A stretch of 24,740 nucleotides of DNA from Deltaproteobacteria bacterium UBA4427. Lineage in GTDB: Bacteria; Myxococcota_A; UBA9160; UBA4427. Shown here piece by piece: positions 1 to 7,339 of this stretch. Below the pieces are notes generated by a model. The model saw only the letters and a list, made by a program, of their open reading frames with translations. It was not told where the DNA came from and made no database searches. Both the position numbers and the translations under genes were made by a program. Within the stretch, counting starts at the first letter, position 1, and every line of letters begins with the position of its first letter. The stretch is taken from contig DGPZ01000186.1 of the NCBI GenBank assembly GCA_002390675.1, forward strand, positions 1 through 24,740, given 5' to 3'.

Positions 1-42
1 GCCGCAATGGACAACGCATCAAACGGCGCCGTCTAACACCCG

Positions 43-61
43 AAAGGACCCACGAAGGTCC
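43..61 (-). terminator. Weak terminator-like hairpin after the aldo/keto reductase gene
   Basis: Read on the minus strand, GGACC, a TTCGTG loop and GGTCC are followed by TTT. It lies about 80 nt past the stop codon of the reductase gene. The stem is only 5 bp and the U run is short, so this is a tentative call. The rest of bases 1-139 shows no convincing gene. Confidence 0.25.
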
Positions 62-139
62 ATCTCAAGACCTCGGAGGGCTGCCTAACACCGACCGAGG
101 CCGCCCAATGCGCCGCACCGAACGACCCGGCAACTCTAA

Positions 140-1702
140 CTAGGCATCGAAGCTGAGTAACTCATGTGCACCTTGGGTCCGCTCGGGAATATGAATCCCA
201 ACCGGACAACTTCCCAAGCAAGGCGCTGAGCAGCCAACGCAAGCCGAAGCGTTCACTTCGAGCTTCGAATAGAGCTCCATGGCGTTGCGCTCGTCGTGAT
301 AGTCCTCGAAGTACATCCTATGTCGCAGGACGTCCGAAATAGGAACGCCATCGGGGCAGCTATCTAGACAATCGCCGCAATGGGGGGCGCAGTAGGAGCC
401 TATGATCGATTGGTCGTATCGGCCCAAGACCGCGACGTCTTCATTCGTTAGGCGTTGCCCGGACGCGTAAAGGTATTCGTCCAGGTGCTGCATTTCGAAG
501 AACGAAATAACGGCGCAGGAAACCTTCGGATTCGAGTGCACCCATTTGAGTGCCGCCTGAGCATAAGTGTTCGTATCGTGGAAGTCTTCAAGATTCCTAT
601 GCCGCGCACCCTTCAGGGTCTTCATGGCCACTATGCCCATATCTTGTTGATCCGCCGCGCGGTCCACTATCTCACTCAGCTCTGGCCAGATGCCGTGATG
701 GTAGGCGAGCATCATCACATCGAAGCGCCCCGAGGCGATCGCTTGGTTCGCAACAACTTGAAGCCTCGGCGTATGGGTCGAGACGCCCAAGAAACGTGTC
801 TTCCCCTCCGCTTTCAAGATATCAAACGCTTCATGAACGTTTGGATCCATTAGACGATTTACATCGTCGCAGGAATGAATATGAACGAGGTCGACGTAGT
901 CCGTCCCCATTCGAATGAGGCTCTCCTCGATGACTTCTTTGTAGCGAGCGACAGGCGTGCCAACAGGGAGATGCCCGATCGGGGTGCAGAACTTCGTCGC
1001 CAAGAAGACCTGATCCCGCTGGAAATCCTTAAGCGCGCGACCAACGGCGAGTTCGCTGCCGTTTGCGGAGTAGTCGGGAGCGGTATCGATATAGTTGATG
1101 CCGCGATCGAGTGCACCGCGCACGATCTTCCAATCGTCCGCGCGGAGTCGCCCTGCACCTAATACCGTGTCCGAGATCGGCCATTCCGTCCGGCCGAGGC
1201 GGCCGTACGACTGAACTCGCGCGCCCTTCCAAGCATCATTCCACGTCGGGTGCGTCTTCACGATTCCATCGTTCGAATTGATGCGACCTTGAACCCCGAG
1301 CCACCCGTCCCCGCCGCTTTTCCCGACACCGAGAAACGCATGGCCGAGCGCGCCCGTCAGGCCAGCGGCGAGTGCGCTCACACCGGCTGCTCCGCCAGCG
1401 AGGAACTCACGCCGACCATCCGGCATCCGCGGCGTCGTGCGACGGCCTATGACAAAGAAGAGCGCACCCAATCCAAGAAGAAATACGATGGCCACTACGC
1501 CGCCGCCGACCGCCTTTGTGATCTCCGGCGCGAGGTTCGCTTGGATCCATTCGCCGAATGGGAAGCCAGAGGGGTCGAGCCCGATCAGCGTGTAGTAGAG
1601 CAGGTCGCCACTGATCGCCCAGCCAAGCAAAAGGGAACTGAAAGCCGAGATCAGGATTAATCGCCAACGGCTTAGCTTCGATGCTTCAGAATCTTTGATC
1701 AT
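140..1702 (-). CDS. Membrane-anchored aldo/keto reductase with C-terminal double 4Fe-4S motif
   Basis: A 520-residue protein. The frame is open further upstream, but the ATG at 1702 has AAGGAG about 9 nt before it and begins at a sensible N-terminus. Residues about 14-40 and 65-86 are hydrophobic helices. A twin-arginine-like RREFL at 97-101 leads into a third hydrophobic, Ala/Gly-rich stretch (to about 120). The aldo/keto reductase barrel covers about 165-430 and keeps the tetrad: D206, Y211, K237 and H276 (in DLVHIH). The C-terminus carries two cysteine sets: C438, C442, C445, C449-Pro and C488, C491, C495, C499-Pro, as in 4Fe-4S ferredoxin-like extensions of this superfamily. The positive-inside rule would put the reductase domain outside the cytoplasm, which is odd for an NADPH enzyme. 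The substrate is unknown. Family assignment is firm; topology is inferred. Confidence 0.85.
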   Translation of the reverse strand: MIKDSEASKLSRWRLILISAFSSLLLGWAISGDLLYYTLIGLDPSGFPFGEWIQANLAPEITKAVGGGVVAIVFLLGLGALFFVIGRRTTPRMPDGRREFLAGGAAGVSALAAGLTGALGHAFLGVGKSGGDGWLGVQGRINSNDGIVKTHPTWNDAWKGARVQSYGRLGRTEWPISDTVLGAGRLRADDWKIVRGALDRGINYIDTAPDYSANGSELAVGRALKDFQRDQVFLATKFCTPIGHLPVGTPVARYKEVIEESLIRMGTDYVDLVHIHSCDDVNRLMDPNVHEAFDILKAEGKTRFLGVSTHTPRLQVVANQAIASGRFDVMMLAYHHGIWPELSEIVDRAADQQDMGIVAMKTLKGARHRNLEDFHDTNTYAQAALKWVHSNPKVSCAVISFFEMQHLDEYLYASGQRLTNEDVAVLGRYDQSIIGSYCAPHCGDCLDSCPDGVPISDVLRHRMYFEDYHDERNAMELYSKLEVNASACVGCSAPCLGSCPVGIHIPERTQGAHELLSFDA

Positions 1703-1915
1703 GATGGCGGCTCCTTGGCGAATCACGCAGCACGCGATCCTCTGAATTTGCTTCACAGCCGGACAAGGAACAGTCGGAATCGAAGCGGGCGAAGCCAGTA
1801 TCATCTGGGCGACATTGCGAGGGCGTGTCGGACTGGGCAAGTATAAGGGGCTATTCGGCTCCGCCGAAACGACCGTCGGGCGATTGCTCGCGCGAGACAG
1901 GATCCGAGTCCAGCC

Positions 1916-2383
1916 ATGGCGAACCCGCTCATCATCTCCGACGTAGCCTCCCTCCCTGAATATGAGGGGCGGGATCTCGGCGTAACCGACTGGCGAATCG
2001 TCGACCAAGGCATGATCAATCAATTCGCCGAAGCGACGGGCGACCACCAGTGGATTCACACGGATCCCGAACGTGCGGCAAGCCAATCCCCCTTCGGCAC
2101 GACCGTCGCCCACGGCTACCTCACGATCGCCCTCGCCCCGGTCTTCCTTCCTGAAATCATAGAGGTCGCCAAGCTCTCGCAAATCGTAAATGTCGGACTC
2201 GACAAGGTTCGCCTCCGCGAGCCGGTCAAAGTCGGAAGCCGCCTTCGCCTCGGGGCGAAGATCAAAAACGTGCGCCCCATGAAGGGCGGCACCATGCGCC
2301 TCGTTCTCGATGTTCGCTTCGAAGTCGAAGGCGTTAAGCGAGCGGTATGCACCGGTGAGTTGATCTTCGTCTACTTCCCGTAG
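1916..2383 (+). CDS. MaoC-like (R)-specific enoyl-CoA hydratase
   Basis: A 155-residue single hot-dog-fold protein of the MaoC / nodulation-factor N type. Such proteins hydrate trans-2-enoyl-CoA to (R)-3-hydroxyacyl-CoA or act on related acyl thioesters. The hydratase motif is intact: ATGDHQWIHTDPERA at about 40-54 gives the catalytic pair D43 and H48, followed by the conserved SPFGTTVAHGYLT at 58-70. Length is normal for the stand-alone family. The ATG at 1916 has only a weak AGGA about 15 nt upstream, and no better start is seen. It is divergent from the reductase gene and converges on a broken alpha/beta hydrolase, so no operon partner reveals the substrate. A role in fatty acid or polyhydroxyalkanoate metabolism is inference. 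Confidence 0.85.
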   Translation: MANPLIISDVASLPEYEGRDLGVTDWRIVDQGMINQFAEATGDHQWIHTDPERAASQSPFGTTVAHGYLTIALAPVFLPEIIEVAKLSQIVNVGLDKVRLREPVKVGSRLRLGAKIKNVRPMKGGTMRLVLDVRFEVEGVKRAVCTGELIFVYFP

Positions 2384-2512
2384 GTCCGAAGACCGGCCGA
2401 AAGAGATAGCTCGCCTAACTTCGCTCCCGTAAACCCACAAGGGAAGTCGATCGAGCTGATTTCGCCAAGTCTCAAGATCTCCCAAATTTGTAAATGTGAG
2501 GCCTTGGCTCTT

Positions 2513-3102
2513 TCAGTCGGCCAGAAACGCTTTCGTCCGCTCGAGAAATCCATCGAGCTGATCGTGATGGACCCAATGGCCCGCGTCCGAAAAGCCGGCT
2601 ACTTGCGCTTGGGGAATATTCTCGGCCCGTCCGTCCTCGCGCGGATCTCCGTGCCAGCTCTCGCTTCCGTGTACTAGAAGCGTCGGACACGTGATGCGCT
2701 GCCACAGCCGTGCACGCGAATCCTTGTCCATTCGCTGGGGGAAGACGGGGCGCCCATCGAGTGGGCCACGATACGAAGGGGCGCCAGGTCGAGAACGTCG
2801 ATCAGTTGCGCAATATCGAGCACGTATTCCGGGAGCGTGTACTGGCCGCCCACAGACCAATCTGAGTCGCCGTGGCCCCGCGGATCCGGCGCGATCACGT
2901 GGTAGTCCTTCCGCAACTCTCGAGCAACCCAATCCTAATTTCGCGCGTGGTCACGCCCGCCGTGGATCAGAAGCAGAGGCGGCTTGCCCTCGGAGCCGCA
3001 GTCTACGAAATGCAGACGCTGACGCTGGGAAATATAGAAGCTTGAGGACGGGCCAAGCATCGGCGACGAGGACGAAGCTGAAAGCTCGCTTGAATCAGGC
3101 AT
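2513..3102 (-). pseudogene. Decayed alpha/beta hydrolase (nonsense mutation plus internal out-of-frame deletion)
   Basis: Three pieces of one alpha/beta hydrolase lie in order. Piece 1 starts at the ATG at 3102 and contains the oxyanion motif LLLIHGGRDHARN, then meets an in-frame TAG (2935-2937) where this family normally has Trp. Piece 2 continues in the same frame with DWVARELRKDYHVIAPDPRG and the nucleophile elbow AHSMG. Just after that the frame is lost near 2750. Piece 3 resumes in another frame with RITCPTLLVHGSESW and the catalytic-His region DAGHWVHHDQ, ending at TGA 2513. Roughly 80-90 residues of cap domain normally found between elbow and C-terminus are missing. No functional enzyme can be made. 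It is divergent from nadE, whose start lies 81 nt away. Confidence 0.88.
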
Positions 3103-3183
3103 TTGGTCAGTTCTCCGGTGGGCGCGAAAAGCAGCATAGAGGTAGATGCGCGGGAGGCGTCTCACAAGGTTATGCTCCATGCC

Positions 3184-4827
3184 ATGAAAATTGCTCTGGC
3201 CCAAATCAATCCGACCGTCGGGGACCTCAGCGGCAATCGCCGCCTCGCTCAGGAAGCCGCCGACCAAGCTGCCGCAGCGGGCGCGGACTGCGTCGTGCTC
3301 CCGGAACTTGCGCTCACCGGCTATCCCCCGATGGACTTGCTCGAGCGAGATCGCTTTGTCGATGACCAGCTCGCGGAACTCGACGAGCTCGCGAAGTCTT
3401 CGCGCAAAATTTCGATCATCGTCGGCGCAGTCGTGCGCTCCGAAGGTCAGGGACGAAAACCGATAGAGAATGCCGCGGTCGTCCTATCTGAGGGGAAACG
3501 TCTCACGCATCGAAGCAAGACCTTATTGCCGACCTACGACGTTTTTGACGAGACCCGCTATTTCGCGAAGGCGCTCGAGCGATCGCCCGTCCGCGTCCCG
3601 GGGCTCAACATGTCGCTCGGCCTAGCAGTATGTGAAGACACCTGGTTCGCAACCCAGAACTACCCCGTAGATCCTGTCGCTGACCTAACAGCGCAAGGTG
3701 CCGACGTCATCATTAATCCATCGGCGTCGCCCTGGCATGTAGGCAAGGCGGCGGAGAGACGCGCGATGCTTGCAGATGTCGCGCAAAGAAATGGCCGCCC
3801 TGTCGTATTCGTGAATCAAGTCGGAGGAAACGACGAGTTGATTTTCGATGGCGGCTCTTGTGTCATTTCACCCAACGGAGAAGTCCACGCAGCGATGCCG
3901 CTCTTCCAGACGGGAATCTCGATCTGTGATCTCCCGGTCGGCCCCGGTACGCCGCATGCCGAAGTCGAAGACCACGAACCGGTGGCCCAGCTCGAACGTG
4001 GCCTAGTCATGGGTATCCGTGACTATTTCCTGAAGCAGAATCTGCCGCCCGGAGCGGTCATCGGCCTCTCCGGAGGAATCGATTCCGCCGTCACCGCACA
4101 CCTCGCCGTCGAGGCGCTCGGCGCGGATCGCGTGCTCGGGGTCGCTATGCCCGGCCCCTACTCCTCCGACCACTCGATCGACGACGCCTTCAAACTGGGC
4201 GAGCTTCTCGGGATAGAAGTCCGCCGTGCGGATATCGCGCCCATGTACGACGCCTACCGCGGCGTCTTCGGACAGCTCTTTGGCGAGCAAGAAAACTACG
4301 GCCTAACGCAACAAAATATTCAGTCCCGTATCCGAGGCGCTGTCTTGATGGCCTGCTCCAACCAAGAGAATCGGCTCGTGCTCGCGACGGGCAATAAAAG
4401 CGAACTGTCCGTCGGCTACTGCACGCTCTACGGAGACACCGTCGGCGGACTGGCCGTACTAGGCGATGTCTACAAGGGAGATGTCTACGCGCTCTCTCGG
4501 CATGCAAACCGAAACGGAGAACGAATTCCACTCGGCACGATTGAGAAGCCGCCGTCAGCAGAACTCGCCGAGGACCAGCTCGACCAAGACGACCTTCCGC
4601 CCTACGACGTGCTCGACAATATCCTTAGCCAAGCGATCGAGGGACGCCTAAGCTCCGCATCAATCGAGCCGCCCGAAGACGTATCGGACGAAGTAGCCCA
4701 GGGCATCGTTCGGCGACTCGATCGCAACGAATACAAACGACGCCAATCGCCACTCGTCCTTCGCACTTCAGAAAAGGCCTTCGGCGGCGGCAGGCGACTA
4801 CCCATCGTGCACCGCTACACGGGCTAG
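3184..4827 (+). CDS. nadE: Glutamine-dependent NAD+ synthetase
   Basis: A 547-residue two-domain cytoplasmic enzyme that converts nicotinic acid adenine dinucleotide to NAD+ using ATP and glutamine-derived ammonia. The N-terminal nitrilase-like glutaminase domain (1-270) has the catalytic triad E41 (LPELALTGYPP), K112 (HRSKTLLPTYDVFDE) and C150 (AVCEDTW). The C-terminal ATP-dependent synthetase domain has the P-loop GLSGGIDSA at 294-302 and the later ATGNKSELSVGYCTLYGD region. Length is typical of the bacterial two-domain form. The start at 3184 gives the family N-terminus MKIALAQINPTVGD. An in-frame ATG at 3172 is possible, and neither has an ideally spaced ribosome site (GGAGG about 14 nt before 3172). 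A hairpin follows the stop codon directly. It appears to be a single-gene unit. Confidence 0.96.
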   Translation: MKIALAQINPTVGDLSGNRRLAQEAADQAAAAGADCVVLPELALTGYPPMDLLERDRFVDDQLAELDELAKSSRKISIIVGAVVRSEGQGRKPIENAAVVLSEGKRLTHRSKTLLPTYDVFDETRYFAKALERSPVRVPGLNMSLGLAVCEDTWFATQNYPVDPVADLTAQGADVIINPSASPWHVGKAAERRAMLADVAQRNGRPVVFVNQVGGNDELIFDGGSCVISPNGEVHAAMPLFQTGISICDLPVGPGTPHAEVEDHEPVAQLERGLVMGIRDYFLKQNLPPGAVIGLSGGIDSAVTAHLAVEALGADRVLGVAMPGPYSSDHSIDDAFKLGELLGIEVRRADIAPMYDAYRGVFGQLFGEQENYGLTQQNIQSRIRGAVLMACSNQENRLVLATGNKSELSVGYCTLYGDTVGGLAVLGDVYKGDVYALSRHANRNGERIPLGTIEKPPSAELAEDQLDQDDLPPYDVLDNILSQAIEGRLSSASIEPPEDVSDEVAQGIVRRLDRNEYKRRQSPLVLRTSEKAFGGGRRLPIVHRYTG

Positions 4828-4828
4828 C

Positions 4829-4852
4829 TCGATCGTTTGAATTGACGATCGA
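4829..4852 (+). terminator. Hairpin directly after nadE
   Basis: A perfect 8-bp stem, TCGATCGT with ACGATCGA, around an 8-nt loop begins 2 nt past the nadE stop codon. No U run follows, so it may be a 3' stabilising hairpin or a factor-dependent terminator rather than a classical intrinsic one. Confidence 0.4.
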
Positions 4853-5042
4853 ACGCGCCTTTCAGCTCCCACCACCCAAGAGCGAATCGGGTAGCCCTGA
4901 GCAGTTCAAGCCATCCACGAGTTATGCGCGGAATACGGCGGGATGCCCCTAGCCATTGGCGCGAACGTCGCGCACCTGCTCATGTAGTCTAGGTCCAGAT
5001 CAACCTCGGAATCTCACAGGCCTGCTGCCGGCGGGCACGGCC

Positions 5043-6119
5043 TCAAGAGATCCGGCTTAGCGCGTCTAGATCTCGAATCTGCGCGCAACATCGCTCTGCC
5101 ATCGCCATGAACATTTCGTCCCCCCGATCCGTCTGCCCAACCGACAAGGCACCTAACATTGTGATCGAAGGGCCCTGAAACACGCCGTATACATACTCGT
5201 CGCGCACTTCTTCTGCCGACAACTCGACGCCGTGCTGCGCCATCGCTTCTCGATACGCCGAGAGCATCTGGTCCTCATGCGCGCGACGCTGCTCGGGAGG
5301 GCTGCTGTTGCCGAGTAGATACGCGAGATCTTGACCGCCGCAGGCGAGGCTCAGGGTCTGCCAATCAACGGTGGCAACAGCGACTCCCGATGGAGTTTGC
5401 TCGAACATCAGGTTGTCGAGGCGATAGTCGCCGTGCACCAAGGTTCGCGGCGTCGGCCGACGCTCGGCCCAGTTCTTAACGTTCGCGGCGAAGGACGAGA
5501 GCGTTTCGGCATCGTCTTGGCTAAGCCGGTCGCGGTAGCGCTCCAGGAACACAGGCGTTCCCATTTCGATGTACACCGGGAATTGATCGCCTATTCCGCC
5601 GAGGAGCCAATCGAGTTTTTCGAGGGAAGCATCACCGCGCATCGGCGCATGGAGGCCGGCCAGGTTACGGACGGCCGCCTCGATCTCGGCATCCGAAGCC
5701 CCCAGAATTTGGTCGCCCTGTTGCTTGGGCGCGAGGTCCTCGAGCAGGAGCGTAAAGAGGGCTTGGTCGTCAGAGATGGCGCCGTAATGACAGCTTGGCG
5801 TCACGCAGGACGATCGTTCGGCGAGTTCTAGATAGAAGCGTGTCTCTGCTCGGTAGCCACCCGAGGCTCCGGCGTTGCGGCTCTCTTCGTTCGGCGATGG
5901 CAGCTTGGCTACGAGGGTCGCAGGAGCCCCTTTGCGGTCGCCCTCGTATTCGATGAAGATCCGCTCGTTATGCGCCATCTGCCCCGTGCCGACCGGTTCC
6001 GACCGACAGCTGGAGACGCTGACGTCGAGCCCTCCAGAGCACAGAGCTGAGGTCAGCCAATCGGGCGTAATTTCGGCGGCATCTTGAAGAACGGCGGGGG
6101 TCGGCGGGGATTTAGACAT
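5043..6119 (-). CDS. Aminoglycoside-phosphotransferase-fold kinase-like protein
   Basis: A 358-residue protein of the APH/choline-kinase fold (phosphotransferase enzyme family), cytoplasmic. Seen in the sequence: a candidate ATP-binding lysine K72 (LVAKLP), the subgroup motif LLLEDLAPKQQGDQ at about 125-137, the catalytic loop LVHGDYRLDNLMF with H229, D231 and N236, and a metal-binding Asp D252 in VDWQ. These residues are intact, so it is probably catalytic. The LLLEDL subgroup resembles ecdysteroid-kinase-like and ACAD10-like proteins of environmental bacteria rather than drug-resistance enzymes. The substrate is unknown and an antibiotic role should not be assumed. I chose the ATG at 6119 over the longer reading (to 6176), whose extra 19 residues look non-coding. 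Confidence 0.8.
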   Translation of the reverse strand: MSKSPPTPAVLQDAAEITPDWLTSALCSGGLDVSVSSCRSEPVGTGQMAHNERIFIEYEGDRKGAPATLVAKLPSPNEESRNAGASGGYRAETRFYLELAERSSCVTPSCHYGAISDDQALFTLLLEDLAPKQQGDQILGASDAEIEAAVRNLAGLHAPMRGDASLEKLDWLLGGIGDQFPVYIEMGTPVFLERYRDRLSQDDAETLSSFAANVKNWAERRPTPRTLVHGDYRLDNLMFEQTPSGVAVATVDWQTLSLACGGQDLAYLLGNSSPPEQRRAHEDQMLSAYREAMAQHGVELSAEEVRDEYVYGVFQGPSITMLGALSVGQTDRGDEMFMAMAERCCAQIRDLDALSRIS

Positions 6120-6213
6120 GCCCCGATAGTGCGCTTGCCCCGATCCCAGAGCAAGGCATCGGATGACCTGAATCAACGCTCAGCGAGCGGCGTCCGAACC
6201 AATCCCGCAAGGC

Positions 6214-6771
6214 TTATGCCTTTGGAGGATCTACCACCTCAGGAGCGGCTGCTGCCGGGGCTGGGGCATTTGGCACAGGCGCGTCGGGCGTGGTCTGTCG
6301 GACGTGCTCGGCGCGAGCGCCGCGGGGGCCTTCCTGCACGACGTACTCGACGTAATCTCCTTCGGAAAGGCCGTCATAGTCGCCGGCGTTGAGACCGGAG
6401 CGGTGAAAGAAAACTTCCTTGCCGTCATCACCACGAATGAAGCCAAAGCCTCGGTCGCGAACCATCTTCTTGATCTTGCCCTTGCTCTTCGGCCCACTGG
6501 GCGGCGCCGATGGGCCGGATCCCGCCTGCGGCGTTCGTCGTCGGCCACGACCGCCTCGTCGACCACCTCCCGTGCCAACGGGCGTGCGGAAGCGTTCCGT
6601 CGCAACGAATTCACTGCGGAACAAGTCGAGCGGAGCAGTCAGGTCCTGCAGACCTTCTTGTTCGGGGGAAAGAAGGACTTCTTCGTCTTCAAATTCCACC
6701 ACGCTGTAACGGAGGCCCGTGTTTTTGTGCGTCACGAGCAGTCCGGATTCGATCTCGTCGAGAGTCAGCAT
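6214..6771 (-). CDS. Cold-shock-domain protein with novel N-terminal domain and Arg/Gly linker
   Basis: A 185-residue protein, much longer than a normal 65-70-residue cold shock protein. Residues 1-62 form an acidic, unrecognised domain (MLTLDEIESGLLVTHKNTG). Residues 63-96 are a disordered Gly/Arg/Pro linker with an RRGGRGRRR run. Residues 97-158 are a cold shock domain with RNP1-like RGFGFI (107-112) and RNP2-like VFFH (120-123), which bind single-stranded RNA or DNA. The tail 160-185 is Pro/Ala-rich. The ATG at 6771 has AAGGAG about 9 nt upstream. A hairpin stands in the presumed leader (6802-6819). An RNA chaperone or translation-associated role is likely from the family; the N-terminal domain's role is unknown. 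Confidence 0.85.
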   Translation of the reverse strand: MLTLDEIESGLLVTHKNTGLRYSVVEFEDEEVLLSPEQEGLQDLTAPLDLFRSEFVATERFRTPVGTGGGRRGGRGRRRTPQAGSGPSAPPSGPKSKGKIKKMVRDRGFGFIRGDDGKEVFFHRSGLNAGDYDGLSEGDYVEYVVQEGPRGARAEHVRQTTPDAPVPNAPAPAAAAPEVVDPPKA

Positions 6772-6801
6772 GACGCATCTCCTTGGCCTTAAGGGCTGGT
6801 G

Positions 6802-6819
6802 GCCTGCTCGCAAGCAGGC
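6802..6819 (-). promoter_or_regulatory. Leader hairpin upstream of the cold-shock-domain gene
   Basis: A perfect 7-bp stem, GCCTGCT with AGCAGGC, around a CGCA loop lies 31-48 nt before the start codon of the cold-shock-domain gene. Structured leaders are known to control cold-shock mRNAs, but that role here is inference. There is no U run. Confidence 0.35.
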
Positions 6820-7339
6820 TTGCTGCGATGCGGCCCTAGCGCGCTGTGATGTGGCGGCTTCGGGGCGATCGCTTGCGGCGATGGCTTCGAGTCTGCTCCA
6901 ACTCGTGCCCGCCGTGAATTTTTATGTATCCAGAACCCAACAGGGTCCGTTGTCCAACCGAGCGTTCCGACTCAGTCCGCGATCAGATTTTTTCGTCCTG
7001 GCGAGATCGCCTTGATCTCTCTAACCCACGGTTGCGGCCCCGGCCAAACTGCGCGAAACCGATCGTCCGCGACCAGATCCGCACTCTGTTTTGGATTCCA
7101 AAAAAGAGTCTGATTAAAGGCAGCGCCTAGAAGTCTAGGATGCAGCGCCTCTAAGTTTCAGTAGATGAGGTAGCCGAGCGGATTTTACGTAGGAGCTGGT
7201 TGGGACTGTGGGATCGTGCACACCCGGGTTCACGCAATTCCGGAACCCAGAGGGGGTGCAGCGGGCATCGAGAGTAGGAGAGCTGCCTCGTGGGGTCAAC
7301 GACCTTCGCAGGCCCTCAGAACGGTCAAAGGACGGGTAA
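6820..7339. other. Non-coding stretch before the PheC-AroQ fusion gene
   Basis: No convincing gene is seen. The stretch contains a 9-nt direct repeat GCAGCGCCT (7120-7128 and 7142-7150) flanking a small palindrome CCTAGA-AG-TCTAGG (7126-7139). The compound hairpin annotated at 7217-7260 follows. AAGGA about 7 nt before 7340 is the ribosome site of the downstream gene. Confidence 0.5.
7217..7260 (+). promoter_or_regulatory. Compound hairpin in the leader of the PheC-AroQ fusion gene
   Basis: The outer stem TGCACACCC (7217-7225) pairs with GGGGGTGCA (7252-7260) with one mismatch. The inner stem GGGTTC (7226-7231) pairs with GAACCC (7243-7248) around an 11-nt loop, leaving a 3-nt bulge on the 3' side. 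It ends 79 nt before the start codon. No leader peptide rich in Phe codons was recognised, so an attenuation role is only a possibility. Confidence 0.4.

Noticed and set aside
1815..1847. Promoter for the MaoC gene (TTGCGA and TATAAG)
   Set aside because: The spacer is 21 nt, too long for a normal sigma-70 promoter.
1703..2485. N-terminal extension of the aldo/keto reductase frame
   Set aside because: The open frame upstream of 1702 lies antisense to the MaoC gene, reads as low-quality protein, and a strong ribosome site supports the start at 1702.
2691..3365. Plus-strand frame of 224 residues
   Set aside because: It is highly Arg/Ser/Gly-biased, antisense to the decayed hydrolase and overlaps the nadE start in another frame; it is a shadow frame.
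7150..7250. Possible tRNA, because GTAGCCGAGCGG resembles a D-arm and GGGTTC resembles a T-arm
   Set aside because: No acceptor stem, anticodon stem or proper 7-nt T-loop can be drawn; GGGTTC pairs instead in a longer hairpin.
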